Source: Argyresthia goedartella
Taxonomy: Eukaryota; Arthropoda; Insecta; Lepidoptera; Argyresthiidae
Reading direction: 5' to 3'
DNA length: 64,000 nt
Assembly: GCA_949825045.1 (NCBI GenBank)
Contig: OX463815.1
Coordinates: 30,619,356 to 30,683,355, forward strand
The position numbers were made by a program, and so were the translations under genes. The notes beneath the pieces were generated by a model. The model was not told the origin of the DNA and did no database searches. It saw nothing but the letters and a program-made list of their open reading frames with translations. This document shows positions 23,701 to 31,582 of the stretch, piece after piece; position 1 is the first letter of the stretch; every line of letters begins with the position of its first letter.

Positions 23701-25076
23701 GAAGCGCGATGATCACCCCCCCTCGTATTTATACTTCTTGCGATTTTAATCCTTATGGATTGGTAATAGAGTTCAAAACATATGAATTTGAATTTGGAGG
23801 AGTCCTATCGTACTTTGGAATAGAGAGAAAAAAGAGATATAAGGTAAGGAAGACAAAGGAAGAATTAACCATGTTGGATTATTCGGATTAAATTCTTTTT
23901 CAACTGACTGTACTTTATATGTGGGTGTGAGTTGACAGCAAAGAAATTAGATTTAATGTAACAGGGTCAACTCGCACCACAGTACGACTTTCTTTGACGC
24001 TAGATGGCGACTAACTGGAAAGAAATGAGCAATAACTGTAACTCTTTTTTTATTCTGTATTTATATACCTAGTCTGCCATAAGCCATGATTATTCATGCA
24101 GTACATTATTTGTCATCACTAATTAATATTTGAATTATAGTCAATTCTATTTTGGTTTTGTTAGTGTATACTCTTCTAACAGTGACTCCGCCAATATCAT
24201 GAAGACAAGTACACAAATGATATTAACCCTCATCAGATAACCGAAATACACTTACCCCTCAATCAGAGTAGTATGTTGTATGAGCCATAGGTCACACATG
24301 GATCGGCTGATCAGTGACAAGGCTATTAGGGCCATGAACCCACTTTCCTTCGACCATATCCCCGGGACCATGATCTTCCATAGTGCCTTGAGTTCATCAA
24401 AGAACCTGGAGTCAACTTGTGCTTTTGGTCCTTTTCTTTTCTGTTCCTTAATCATGTATTGTATTTGCTCTTCAGGTGATAGTTTGGCAAGTTTCCCATT
24501 TTGACTTTTGCTGTGAGAAAAAAAGGGATTTCCTTTAGTTTTAAAAGTGCAATGTTGCAGTTAATCACTTTTGGTAGGTAGTGTAGTACAAAATATAACA
24601 TAGTAAGTATTTTTATATTCTCAAATTTGCTAAGCTACTGTGGCCCAGACAAAAACAATAATGTAAAACAAATATTTTAGCTAAGCAATACAAAAACCAG
24701 GTTGAAGAGACAAGTTGGGAGTGGTCTTGGTTCGGTAAGTGTCGATAAGTGGGCGGCTCCAACCCTTGGTTTTGGTCTGCCTGCCATACATGCTACATGC
24801 ATTCACAAGATAAAGATATATTGAGCTAAGTAAATTCTCCAATAATTTCTTACTGGTTACAACAGAGATTCACAGAGGTTTCTCAACACACAATAAATCG
24901 AAAGGTTGAGCAATGGGTAAACAATCAGTAAGTTGCATTTATGTTGTGTGCACAGTCAATAAATACCTGGACGATTTCAATGATTTCCTGATCAGCCAGG
25001 CGCTTAGGGCCACAGATGCAGCAAGACCCACTTTCACATCAGTCCTCCCGGTAAGTCTACTGAAATTCGGGGCCAT
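5670..25076 (-). CDS. ABCD3: Peroxisomal ABC half-transporter, ABCD3/PMP70 type (5' part, six exons)
   Basis: Exons on the minus strand: 25076-24967, 24510-24256, 18113-18044, 17916-17819, 6871-6691 and 5739-5670. All have GT-AG borders and matching phases (2, 2, 0, 2, 0, 1), giving 261 codons. The protein starts MAPNFSRLT with an N-terminal hydrophobic segment. It continues through KIMVPGIWSKESGFMALIAL, the loop LIQHTTLIEG and ISLVNNMLRW, then NLDNRIANADQLLTTDVDKF, a block strongly conserved in ABCD half-transporters, and ends here at GIMMAYLLLSGVFLTHLRKP. The family imports acyl-CoAs into peroxisomes. The nucleotide-binding domain (Walker A, signature, Walker B) is not in the window, so the gene continues to the left. 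Introns carry LINEs and DNA transposons, including a Tc1-like element ending beside the exon 4 donor. Family assignment is firm; ABCD3 rather than ABCD1/2 is inferred from the NLDNRIANADQ region. Confidence 0.9.
6691..6871 (-). CDS. ABCD3: ABCD3 coding exon 5
   Basis: A 181-nt exon, acceptor 'tccgcag', donor TTCG|GTGAGT. It encodes GFTYYRVTNLDNRIANADQL, then LTTDVDKFCETIVDLYSNIS, the most conserved transmembrane-domain block of ABCD3-type transporters. Confidence 0.93.
7129..7314 (-). pseudogene. Non-LTR retrotransposon reverse transcriptase C-terminal scrap
   Basis: The minus-strand frame TRIERGHIIWFGHFGRMNE resembles the 'WFGH..RM' motif at the carboxy end of RTE-like endonuclease/reverse transcriptases. 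About 60 codons only; no polymerase domain nearby. The adjacent 6960-7110 sequence looks like part of the same decayed copy. Confidence 0.5.
7866..8085 (+). repeat. Interspersed 'ggttccgta' repeat, diverged copy
   Basis: Starts 'tttttagggttccgtagaga', followed by 'tttgtccgtccgtccgtatg' and a degenerate tail ending 'ggggtctccccgtaaatgg'. Same order of motifs as at 8186-8596 and 25436-25842. Confidence 0.6.
8186..8596 (+). repeat. Interspersed 'ggttccgta' repeat, near full length, with CCGT microsatellite
   Basis: Begins 'tttttagggttccgtaccca', has a (CCGT) run at 8245-8268, an internal block 'gttgccgctctaacaacaaa', and ends 'cgcacttaaccggtttta'. The order is the same at 25436-25842. It has no coding capacity and looks like a non-autonomous dispersed repeat of a type familiar in moths and butterflies. 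Confidence 0.75.
9187..9343. repeat. Foldback (MITE-like) element
   Basis: Arms 'acagatgttctatttcacga' (9187 on) and its inverse ending at 9343 are 25-bp perfect complements. An inner pair ('tgtgtcagtgtgcgaagtct' against 'agactacgcacactgacaca') extends the hairpin. No coding frame. Confidence 0.8.
9517..9589 (+). repeat. Dispersed repeat, copy 1 of 2
   Basis: The block containing 'tttttggacgcagtaaagag', about 73 bp, recurs at 28045-28115 with a few differences. Both copies follow GC-rich stretches, so they probably mark one longer repeat family. Confidence 0.7.
10766..11062. repeat. Foldback element with poly-G tract and nested repeats
   Basis: A 40-bp arm at about 10767-10806 ('gagcggtggccttgaatgtg') pairs with 10883-10922 with two mismatches. 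Between them lies a run of about 20 G (from 10841). Outside, 'cgtggcgcgaggtatacata' units repeat about every 62 bp up to 11062, inverted relative to 'gtatacctcgcgccacgaat' near 10818. A related copy is at 32858-32975. Confidence 0.75.
11249..12221 (+). mobile_element. LTR-like direct repeat pair (possible TRIM element)
   Basis: Two direct repeats of 317 bp (11249-11565 and 11905-12221) differ at about seven sites and flank 339 bp. Each contains a TATA box ('gctataaaaagg') followed by 'cagtcagcgagtca', then three imperfect units of roughly 37 bp built around 'cccgtg...tagtg'. The flanks both read 'ataat' (11244-11248 and 12218-12222), which would fit a 5-bp target duplication. Against an LTR element: the ends are not TG...CA, and there is no obvious primer-binding site or polypurine tract. 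A simple tandem duplication remains possible. Confidence 0.5.
12590..12790 (-). repeat. Dispersed repeat with 'ggttcaaaatc' motif
   Basis: The minus frame FEPYAMVLEFKTYNE resembles FNPYGLVIEFKTYEF at about 23741-23788 (plus strand). Related 'ggttcaaaatc' sequence also occurs near 5213 and 9790. Shared coding-like text in unrelated places suggests a transposon fragment; identity unknown. Confidence 0.4.
13183..13334 (+). pseudogene. LINE-type RNase H domain fragment
   Basis: The open stretch reads WVLRHEGIHGNEKADELARF then GADQRFIGPEP. The motif 'H.GI.GNE.AD.LA' with the conserved Asp is typical of the RNase H domain of I/R1-type non-LTR retrotransposons. Only about 50 codons remain. Confidence 0.7.
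13811..14075 (+). repeat. tRNA-derived SINE, family 2
   Basis: The head has an A-box-like 'tggccgagtcggcagtgacg' and a B-box 'gggttcgagtcccg' at 13864-13877, then a body ending in TTA repeats at about 14052-14071. A 5'-truncated relative with the same B-box is at 34035-34090. Confidence 0.7.
15090..15337 (-). pseudogene. Helitron PIF1-type helicase C-terminal fragment
   Basis: The minus frame contains LPLILSWAVTVHKLQGTTLE followed by RAVALFTLAKN. 'W..T.HK.QG.T.' is the hallmark carboxy-terminal motif of PIF1 helicases in Helitrons. The frame breaks shortly after, where 'AYVALSR'-like residues would be expected. No Rep domain is seen, so this is a dead scrap. Confidence 0.7.
15661..15740 (+). 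repeat. tRNA-like module in left arm of the Tc1-like element
   Basis: Contains 'gatagcccaacgggttagat' (A-box-like) and 'gagttcgatcctc' (B-box-like) about 40 bp later, as in a tRNA gene. It is mirrored at 17564-17625 on the other strand. I do not call a functional tRNA: the acceptor stem does not pair convincingly. Confidence 0.6.
15814..15925. repeat. Small hairpin MITE
   Basis: Left arm 'taagggccggtttcaccac', then 'gaagcctatctg'; right arm 'cagataggctttatcagca', then 'gtggtgaaaccagcctta'. Total about 112 bp, non-coding. Confidence 0.75.
16198..17308 (-). CDS. Tc1/mariner-superfamily transposase, DD35E, two exons, intact
   Basis: Exon 1 is 17308-17210 and exon 2 is 17106-16198, joined by a 103-bp GT-AG intron (TCG|GTGAGT, TTACAG|AGAAG) in phase 0, giving 335 residues. 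Residues 10-45 form a helix-turn-helix (LYEQNISISEIARRLMIS). Catalytic residues are Asp in FSDEKTF (about 147), Asp in VHDNCAVH (about 237) and Glu in DLNPIENLWG (about 273). The last two are separated by 35 residues, not the 34 of classical Tc1. The family cuts and pastes DNA at TA sites. No stop or frameshift interrupts the frame, so it may still be active. If the intron is not removed, only an N-terminally shortened protein without the first helix-turn-helix could be made. Confidence 0.85.
17564..17625 (-). repeat. tRNA-like module in right arm of the Tc1-like element
   Basis: On the minus strand: 'tagcctagtgg' (fits the A-box consensus), then 41 bp later 'ggttcgatccc' (fits the B-box consensus). 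This is the better preserved of the two arms. Confidence 0.65.
17819..17916 (-). CDS. ABCD3: ABCD3 coding exon 4
   Basis: A 98-nt exon with acceptor 'cttcag' and donor ATGAA|GTAAGTAC. It encodes ISLVNNMLRWSIGEMKL, then RTNLTLHLYQNYMK. Its donor lies within 6 bp of the end of the Tc1-like element at 15460-17811, so the downstream intron begins almost immediately with transposon DNA. Confidence 0.9.
18044..18113 (-). CDS. ABCD3: ABCD3 coding exon 3
   Basis: A 70-nt exon between 'tgcag' and 'gtaag'. It encodes SIITMNKPEFMRLLTQ and FFTAMPL, matching the conserved loop ending in AMPL that leads into the next transmembrane helix. Confidence 0.9.
18536..19052 (-). repeat. Interspersed 'ggttccgta' repeat, inverted and interrupted
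   Basis: The 3' end ('cggactcgcacacgaagggt') is at 18550 and the 5' end ('gggtacggaaccctataaa') at about 19034-19052. The middle is replaced by other sequence, including a SINE tail near 18766-18810. Confidence 0.6.
20250..22518 (+). pseudogene. Decayed CR1/Jockey-like LINE, reverse transcriptase region
   Basis: Successive frames on the plus strand encode a reverse transcriptase: ADSTNFRPVSELSVLSKIFE (about 21078-21137), HQFGFTKGRSTTDAG (21199-21243), DVICDLSKAFNHVDNE (21292-21339), GVPQGSILDPFLFLVYVNDL (21472-21531) and the active site VLFADDTSLIF (about 21561-21593). A C-terminal region then follows (21860-22129). Several frame changes and stops separate the blocks. No endonuclease domain is present, so the copy is 5'-truncated and dead. 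It ends in 'gaacttgaacttgaac' repeats (22503-22518), a typical short-repeat 3' tail for this superfamily. Confidence 0.85.
22930..23640 (-). pseudogene. Dead mariner/Tc1-type transposase copy
   Basis: On the minus strand, broken frames hold WGLMGGVTELHFSKQG, QQNTEFAHKARTMQGWFKDN and VAVEDWSSGSTYLNSL. These match the order of the second Asp, linker and 'SPDLNP' region of mariner-like transposases, with the catalytic residues altered (the QQD-type Asp reads Asn and the DLNP motif reads YLNS). The upstream part (about 23420-23620) holds a helix-turn-helix relative. The interval 23241-23400 does not fit and contains a perfect palindrome, so the copy was interrupted. Confidence 0.7.
23341..23398. 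repeat. Perfect 27-bp palindrome with 4-bp loop
   Basis: The arm 'gaaatttggatatcagcaaa' + 'ttcttat' (23341-23367) is the exact inverse of 23372-23398. It interrupts the dead mariner copy. Confidence 0.9.
24256..24510 (-). CDS. ABCD3: ABCD3 coding exon 2
   Basis: Acceptor 'ctcacag' before 24510 and donor GAGGG|GTAAGT after 24256. It encodes 84 full codons, including KIMVPGIWSKESGF and MCDLWLIQHTTLIEG, which match the first transmembrane region of ABCD proteins. Confidence 0.92.
24967..25076 (-). CDS. ABCD3: ABCD3 coding exon 1
   Basis: The ATG at 25076 opens 36 codons (MAPNFSRLT, then a hydrophobic stretch) plus two bases, ending TCCAG|GTATTT. The start is chosen because MAP followed by a transmembrane segment fits the PMP70 amino terminus and the phase matches exon 2. 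Several CCAAT-like motifs lie upstream at 25280-25370. Confidence 0.8.
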
Positions 25077-25435
25077 TATTGCTATACACACATGGGCACG
25101 TTAATTCCGAAGCAGGTTGGCCATAGAACTGGTTAATCGCATGGATGGATGGAGTAATACAAAACGACGTCACAATCACAGTTGGCTCAACATCTGAAAT
25201 ATCGTGAATTTCCTGTTTGACCTGACAGCTGTCATTTTTGTTGACTGTTGAGTAAACGATTGACCGAATGTCATTAATAAACCAATCAAATGGAAATGAC
25301 CAATATACCAATCAGATCAATTTAAATCAGAGTTCTTGTTACGCAGCATTCTGATTGGCTATTGAAATTAATCGTCTAATCTTTAGTGATATTGTGGTCC
25401 AAGGCCAAAGGTAGATAAAAGGCTAAAAAAACGTT

Positions 25436-25842
25436 ACCGTTTTTAGGGTTCCATACCCAAAGGGTAAATACGGGACCCTATTATTCTGCTGCACTTTCTG
25501 TATGTCTGTCTGTCACCAGGCTATATCATGAACCGTGATAGTTAGACAGTTGATATTTTCACAGATGATGTATTTATGTTGCCGCTATAACAACAAATAC
25601 TAAACAGAATTAAATAAATAATTAAGGGGGCTCCTATACAACAATTCCAATTCAATACAACATACAAACTTATGAATGCATCTGGTTACGTACATGGAGT
25701 GTAAAAGAAGCCGCACCAATAACTTTGTAAACAACATTTTGCTATGCAAAATCCAAAACTATTCACTCCACACATCCCTACCACTGTACGGTGGTAGGGA
25801 ACTCTTCGTGCGCGAGTTCGACTCGCACTTGACCGGTTTTCT
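25436..25842 (+). repeat. Interspersed 'ggttccgta' repeat, near full length
   Basis: Begins 'ccgtttttagggttccatac', includes 'gttgccgctataacaacaaa' and 'gcatctggttacgtacatgg', and ends 'cgcacttgaccggttttc'. Collinear with 8186-8596. It lies upstream of ABCD3 exon 1. Confidence 0.75.
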
Positions 25843-26149
25843 TATCATTTTCCAAGTTGACTTTGAACTTGCGGTAAAGTCGGTTATGTGAGCATCCACA
25901 GCTGTTAAATATCTCGTAGTCATATGATAGCACTGATAATTTTACGAAATGGCCAACCATTTCATGATCTGGCTGACCATTTCATGAAATGATCAGAAAG
26001 GGTTGAATTTGATGAAACATCTCTTTTTAAAAGCATTTTTATTCAGTACTAATACATGGGTCGGGCCATAAGTTTTGTCACATACCCCAAACTTTGCGTT
26101 TGAAATATAGATATTTTAAGAAACTTAAATCATAGGTTTTGTTATTTTC

Positions 26150-26620
26150 TTTATTTTCAAAAATGGAGTGGACGCGAAACGACGACGATCATCATCATCA
26201 TCACATCAGTCCGTATCATCCCACTGTTGGGCATAGACCTCTTCCAAAGCACGCCACTCACCTGTCCCCCGCCAGTCTGGTCCACTGTCTACCAGCCACC
26301 TTGACAATGTCATATGATCATCGTGCCGGTGGTCTGCCCGCTGCTCTCTTCCCTGTTCGCGGCCGTCACTCTATTGCTGTCCTGTACCTTCCGTCCTCCC
26401 TCCTGACCAAATGCCCCGCCCTTCGCCACTGGAGCCCCGCGATCCGCGTACCCACATCTGCGACTTTGGTAAGTCTACGGGTTTCAACATTAGCCACGTG
26501 GTCCACGAGACTGTTGCCTAGCATGGCACACTCCATAGCCCTTTGTGCGACTCTAATTCTGCGCCTGCTGGCTTTTGTGAGCATGTTTCGGCACCATACG
26601 TGAGGATAGGCAAGACACAT
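26150..26620 (-). pseudogene. RTE-like non-LTR reverse transcriptase C-terminal fragment
   Basis: The minus frame reads RIRVAQRAMECAMLGNSLVD, then TRIAGLQWRRAGHLVRREDG (ending about 26366). 'QRAMERAMLG...' and 'W.WAGH.AR..DG' are signature blocks at the carboxy end of RTE-clade endonuclease/reverse transcriptases, common in insects. The frame opens near 26620 and ends by 26366; the flanking 26170-26365 is probably the 3' region of the same copy. Confidence 0.7.
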
Positions 26621-26632
26621 TGGTCAAAGACT

Positions 26633-26965
26633 CCGTTAGTTGATAAACTAACGTTTTTTTTCTCGTAAGACACTCAACTATCGACAGATAGTAACTGTAG
26701 CGTACTAAGACGCGTTAGTTGATAAACTAACGGTTAAAACCGTGAAGTAGTAAAGTGGTTTAAACTTGAATTACAAACGAAATACCAGGGCAAACACTGC
26801 GGTAGCTTAGGTGAAGACTAGAGGGGGCGAGCGCAGCAAAGCTCCCGAATAGTCTTCGTGTTAGGTTGACATGCAAGAACAAAAGAAACGTAAATTCTAT
26901 ACCCTGTCGGTCTGGTTTACTATCTGTCGATCAACTGTTTATCAACTAACGGTTTTGACTATTTT
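26633..26965. repeat. Inverted-repeat element with 'gttagttgataaactaac' palindromes
   Basis: The palindrome occurs near 26636 and 26715. The outer arm 'tcgacagatagtaa' (26673-26686) is mirrored by 'ttactatctgtcga' near 26928 and 'gtttatcaactaacggtttt' near 26937. Confidence 0.6.
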
Positions 26966-27685
26966 ACGGTAACATATGCACTCTGAGGGACCACATTGGA
27001 TTTTTTTAGTTCTAGACTAAACCAATAACGATTTAGTAAAAGATCCCAAACTATTGTTAATTGAGGCTTAAAATTCTAAAAGCTACCAATTAAAGTTATT
27101 AATGGTTAAAGGTGCTTATGATTCTTAAGCTGGATTTTTTTGGTTCCAGACCTAATACGACTTAGTAAAGTTCCCAAACAATTTGTGAAATAAATGATTA
27201 ATTTGTAAAAGTTACCGATCAAAACAAATTACTTTTTAAAGGTGGCCGCTCCGATGAAATGCTTTGCCCACCTTTCCGTGTCATTTCCATGCGATATAAT
27301 GTATATATTCAAGTTAAACAGTTCACGTTTAAAAAATCTTTTTACTCAAATTTGAGTAAAAAGTTTTTACAAAAAACGTGATTTTAATTTTACCCTAATT
27401 ACGCATATTAAGTTAGAAAATACAAATACAAAAGTCGTATGTAGGGTGACCAAACGATTAGCCAGTTTTTAGGAATGCGTTAACTTTCTGATAAAATAAA
27501 CTCATTTTTTGATAAAATAAACTCATCGTTGTATTTTTAGTCGGCCGATTCATTAATATATTAATATTGATACGACGTTGTATAATAATACCTAGTCGGA
27601 TCAACAAGGACTTTAAACTATTGTTAATAATCAAACTAAGAAAAGAAGAAAATAAATTAAATATAATAGTAGTTTATGTGACTGC

Positions 27686-27789
27686 TACATAATGGAGGGC
27701 ATTAATATTCGAGAGTGGGTTTATGAAACGAACTGAGGGCGAGTTTCACAATATTATCACTCGAGAGTTTTAATGCCTAATTATGTAGA
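27686..27789. repeat. Foldback hairpin
   Basis: 'ctacataatggagggcatta' (27686) pairs with the inverse of 'taatgcctaattatgtag' (27772-27789). Internal 'gggtttatgaaacgaac' and 'gggcgagtttcacaa' suggest a nested structure. Non-coding. Confidence 0.6.
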
Positions 27790-28044
27790 GCTACTTAAAC
27801 AAGTTTATCTACACACATATCATAAGCTATATTTGATGTGTTCAGGAACCGCATGTTCGACCGGCATAACATTGTGGCATTGATCATTGCTCTGCAATGG
27901 TTTAGCTTGTTCGGTAGTACCAACTTCACAGACAAACGAGGGGCGGCACGCAGGCGGGCGTCGGCGTTTGAAATTTGAATTATTTGTACATTATGGTCAT
28001 AACATAATGTATCAATATTCAGATAAGAAATGAGTTTTTACCAA

Positions 28045-28115
28045 GAAGTTTATCATTATTCTGGTCGTAACGTGTAGTTTTTGGACGCAGTAAAGAGGGT
28101 TTATGATACTTGTGT
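28045..28115 (+). repeat. Dispersed repeat, copy 2 of 2
   Basis: Matches 9517-9589 ('tttttggacgcagtaaagag') with a few substitutions. Confidence 0.7.
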
Positions 28116-28150
28116 AGATAAAAGGAATTTAAATATCAAATAAACCGTTC

Positions 28151-28262
28151 GAAGGTACAGTCTTCACAAAATAAAAGGCCCGGTGGCCCAAACTAAATTC
28201 AACCTTATTACGTCAGTGACACGGACGCTGTCACCGAGTCTTTTATTTTGTGAAGACTGTAG
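28151..28262. repeat. Foldback hairpin element
   Basis: 'tacagtcttcacaaaataaa' + 'ag' at about 28155 is the exact inverse of 'cttttattttgtgaagactg' + 'ta' ending at about 28262; an inner 'cagtgacacggacgctgtcaccgag' adds a second small stem. Confidence 0.8.
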
Positions 28263-28776
28263 GTAGCTAGGTTATATTATATAACTGTCTTAATGTGGGC
28301 ACAAGTGTGCCTCTGTCACACCGTATGGGTAAAGATATGACGATATGTTTGTTTTGAAATAGGTAATAAATTACTCATAAATACATTAAACATCGGATAA
28401 TGTGAAAAATATTGAACTACTAGGATATATTGTTACGGCTTAACTACATTAAAGTTCTTATTCAAAATAAACCTGCCGAGTACCCACTAGTAATAAAGCC
28501 TAGCTAATCGTTTGGTCACCCTCATGATTTCTACGTATGACTTGTGTGTTTGTATTTTTAACATTATATGCGTAATTAGGGTAAAATAAAAATCACGTTT
28601 TTTTTTGAAAAACTTTTCACTAAAAGACGAAAAGGGGGCAAAGCTCCGAGGCGCTGCCTTTAATTTTAAGTAATATCTTTTGAACGGTAACTTTTACAAA
28701 TAATAATAATAATAATGCTTATTTTCGTTTTCGCTATAAATATTACAGTCAAGGGCTTTCCTGTTAAGTATAATAC

Positions 28777-28860
28777 CTGTGCCAGGAGACTCCAATTCGT
28801 CCATAATGTGACATAGTGCAAATTGGATTGTTTGAGATCTTTTACTAAATCATCATACTT
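28777..28860 (-). CDS. Isolated candidate exon of an unidentified gene
   Basis: An 84-nt segment (28 codons) lies between a strong acceptor (a T-run then 'tttccag') and a donor (CACAG|GTATTA). It encodes KYDDLVKDLKQSNLHYVTLW then TNWSLLAQ, in one open frame, with a hydrophobic end as if entering a membrane segment. I do not recognise the protein. Diverged inverted copies of the same block lie at about 26999-27060 and 27131-27190, with stops, so it could instead be a chance open frame in a repeat. No partner exons were found. Confidence 0.35.
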
Positions 28861-29257
28861 CTGGAAACAAAAAAAAACAGTGGTGTGGGCCCTCAGAGTA
28901 ATGTTTTTTGTGATATACATGTCGAACTAACACGAAGTCTATTTGGGGGCTTCGCTGCTATCTTCGGCATAGTGAGTTTAGTTAGACAACAGTGTCCCTA
29001 TTCAACAGGTAATTATGCTAAGGTAAGTTATGTAAGCAGGCGGAGCTAATTTCTTGGCTTACTGGTTAGTAACTACCAACACATATTTAGTTCATCCAAA
29101 GCCAGTCCCGCGTCCAAATGTCTCTACCTACAACTCGAAATTATATGGGAAGGATAATTTTGGCAGGGCGACATTCTGGGGACATTTTTACAAATTAACG
29201 TTTTACAACCTAAACCTAAGTACTACAAGAAATAAAACTCTCCATTTATCAAGGTTA

Positions 29258-29263
29258 TTTATT
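29258..29263 (-). terminator. Hsp70 polyadenylation signal
   Basis: AATAAA on the minus strand, about 125 nt past the Hsp70 stop codon. Confidence 0.6.
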
Positions 29264-29388
29264 CATAAAATATTCATTCATCCTTCCTATCCTACTATTC
29301 AACGTACAAGACTATTCTTGGGCTGCGATTCCTGGACCCGTTTAAGTTTATGGCACTCATTTTCCGGTTTTCCATCATCGTTTCAGGT

Positions 29389-29841
29389 TCAGTCGACCTC
29401 TTCCACCGTGGGTCCGCCGTGCCCGCCGCCAAACTGCTGCCCCCCTGGCATGTCTCCTGCGCCCATACCCCCCGCGCCATGCAGCTTGCTCATGACGGGC
29501 GCGCACACTTGCTGCAGCTGTTTCAGCTTGTGCTCGTACTCGTCTCTCTCCGCCAGCGTGTTGTTGTCCAGCCACTTGAGCGCCTCGTCGCACTCTCCGC
29601 GAGCCGTATCTCTGTCCTGCTCGCTCAGCTTGTCGCCGGCCTCCTCCAGGGCCTGCTTCACGCTAAACAGGTACCCTTCGAGCTGGTTGCGAGCGGACAC
29701 GCGTAGCCTTTGCCGCTCATCCTCTTCCTTGTATTGGTCAGCTTCGGACAGCATGCGGTCGATCTCGGCCTGCGACAGGCGCCCCTTGTCGTTCTTGATG
29801 ACGATGTTCTTGCTGAGGCCGGTGCTGTTGTCTTTGGCGGA

Positions 29842-29877
<36 letters not shown>

Positions 29878-31299
29878 CACGTCGATCTTGGGCACTCCAC
29901 GAGGCGCCGGCGGTATCCCGGTGAGGTCGAAGCGGCCGAGCAGGTTGTTGTCTTTGGTCATCGCTCTCTCGCCCTCGTACACCTGGATAGTGACAGCAGG
30001 CTGGTTGTCGGAGTAGGTGGTGAAAGTCTGTGACTGCTTGCACGGGATCTTCGCGTTGCGTTCGACGATCTTCGTCATGACTCCGCCTGCAGTCTCGATG
30101 CCCATCGACAGCGGCGCGACGTCCACTAGCAACACGTCCTGGATCTTGCTGTGCTGCTCGCCGCTCAGTATGGCGGCCTGGACTGCCGCGCCGTAAGCGA
30201 CCGCCTCGTCCGGGTTGATGGAAAGGTTGAGCTTCTTGCCGTTGAAGAAGTTCTGGAGCATGCTCTGCACTTTAGGGATGCGGGTGGATCCGCCCACGAG
30301 GACCACGTCGTGGATGGAGCTCTTGTCCAACTTGGCATCTTTGAGCGCCTGCTCCACCGGCGCCAAGGTGCCGCGGAACAGATCAGCGCAGAGCTCTTCG
30401 AAGCGCGCCCGGGACACGCGCGTGTAGAAGTCCACTCCTTCATGTAGAGCGTCGATCTCTATAGTGGCCTCGGTGCTGGAAGACAGGGTTCGCTTGGCTC
30501 GCTCGGCCGCCGTGCGTAGGCGGCGCAGCGCACGCGCATTCCCGCCGATGTCTTTCTTGTACTTGCGTTTGAATTCATCGGCGAGGTGACTCACTAGGCG
30601 GTTGTCGAAGTCTTCTCCGCCGAGGTGAGTGTCCCCGGCGGTAGCTCTCACTTCAAAGAGAGATCCTTCGTCGATGGTGAGGATGGAAACGTCGAACGTG
30701 CCGCCTCCGAGGTCGAAGATAAGCACGTTTCGTTCTCCTTTGAGGTTCTTGTCGAGACCGTATGCGAGGGCGGCTGCGGTGGGCTCGTTGATGATGCGCA
30801 GCACGTTCAGTCCGGCGATCGCTCCGGCATCTTTGGTGGCTTGTCTCTGTGAGTCGTTGAAGTAGGCGGGCACTGTGATCACCGCGTCCCGAACTGCCGC
30901 GCCCAAGTACGCTTCGGCGGTCTCCTTCATCTTCGTGAGCACCATGCTGCTGATCTCTTCGGGGGCGAAGGTCTTGATCTCTCCTTTGAACTGTACGCGT
31001 ATCTTGGGCTTGCCGCAGTCGTTTGCCACTTTGAAGGGCCAGTGCTTCATGTCTTGTTGGATCTTCGGGTCGTCATACTTGCGGCCGATGAGTCGTTTGG
31101 CGTCGAACACCGAATTGCTCGGATTGAGGGCGACCTGGTTCTTGGCCGCGTCTCCGATCAGCCGCTCCGTGTCGGTGAATGCGACATATGACGGGGTAGT
31201 TCGGTTTCCTTGGTCGTTGGCAATGATCTCTACGTTGCCGTGCTGCCACACGCCGACGCACGAGTATGTGGTTCCAAGATCTATTCCGATAGCTGGCAT
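29389..31299 (-). CDS. Hsp70: Heat-shock protein 70, cytosolic, inducible, intronless
   Basis: A single uninterrupted 636-residue frame. The three Hsp70 family signatures are present: IDLGTTYS (residues 6-13), [12 protein letters not shown] (about 195-206) and [16 protein letters not shown] (about 330-345). The C terminus is a Gly-rich [14 protein letters not shown] tail ending EEVD, the cytosolic co-chaperone (TPR) binding motif. The start [10 protein letters not shown] is the family's normal amino end. The ATPase domain covers roughly residues 1-385, then the substrate-binding domain and lid. Lack of introns, a TATA box and heat-shock elements upstream point to a stress-inducible member rather than the constitutive Hsc70. 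Codon use is much GC-richer than the surroundings, as is usual for these genes. Long antisense frames (for example 29054-30016 plus) are mirror effects of this bias. Confidence 0.98.
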
Positions 31300-31467
31300 T
31301 TTCGTTTTTTATTTCCTTGTAATATATCACGTAATTCTCTGTAAAGCTTGTCGTAGTAGTCAGTTGAAATAACTAGTGTATTGTAAGTTATCAACGGTTC
31401 GCTTCTTCACTTCTTCGCGCTTGCTTGTGTTTTCAAATACTGAATGCTTTGCCGCGCCGAGCGCTCG

Positions 31468-31475
31468 CTTTTATA
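31468..31475 (-). promoter_or_regulatory. Hsp70 TATA box
   Basis: TATAAAAG on the minus strand, about 170 nt upstream of the start codon. An initiator-like 'attcagtatt' lies about 30 nt downstream (near 31441), giving a 5' UTR of about 140 nt. Confidence 0.85.
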
Positions 31476-31504
31476 CTCCTCGGGGAATGACGAATCAGCT
31501 GCGA

Positions 31505-31582
31505 GAACTGTCTAGAACTATTTCGAACGTCCAATCAGGACGTTCTTGTGTTGGAATGTTCGAGAGGGTTCAACCAATGATT
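31505..31582 (-). promoter_or_regulatory. Heat-shock element cluster
   Basis: Includes 'ggaatgttcg' (matches nGAAnnTTCn), 'tagaactatttcgaacg' and a further 'gggttcaa', i.e. several GAA/TTC units within 80 bp just upstream of the TATA box. These are binding sites for HSF trimers. Confidence 0.75.

Larger units (their letters stand above)
26820..28968. repeat. Large inverted duplication with exon-like segment in one arm
   Basis: The left arm (about 26820-27480) and right arm (about 28500-28968) match in inverted orientation in several collinear blocks: 'cttcgtgttaggttgacatg' (26858), 'actctgagggaccacat', 'gatttagtaaaagatcccaa' (27030), 'aatttgtaaaagttaccgat' (27200) and 'accctaattacgcatatta' (27394), each with an inverse on the right. 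The left arm holds two diverged copies of the block beginning 'ggattttttt.gttc.aga' (26999 and 27131). Between the arms lie further hairpins (27686-27789, 28151-28262). Confidence 0.7.

Noticed and set aside
29054..30016. 320-codon plus-strand open frame
   Set aside because: It lies opposite the intact, GC-rich Hsp70 gene and has no recognisable domain; it is a mirror effect of codon bias.
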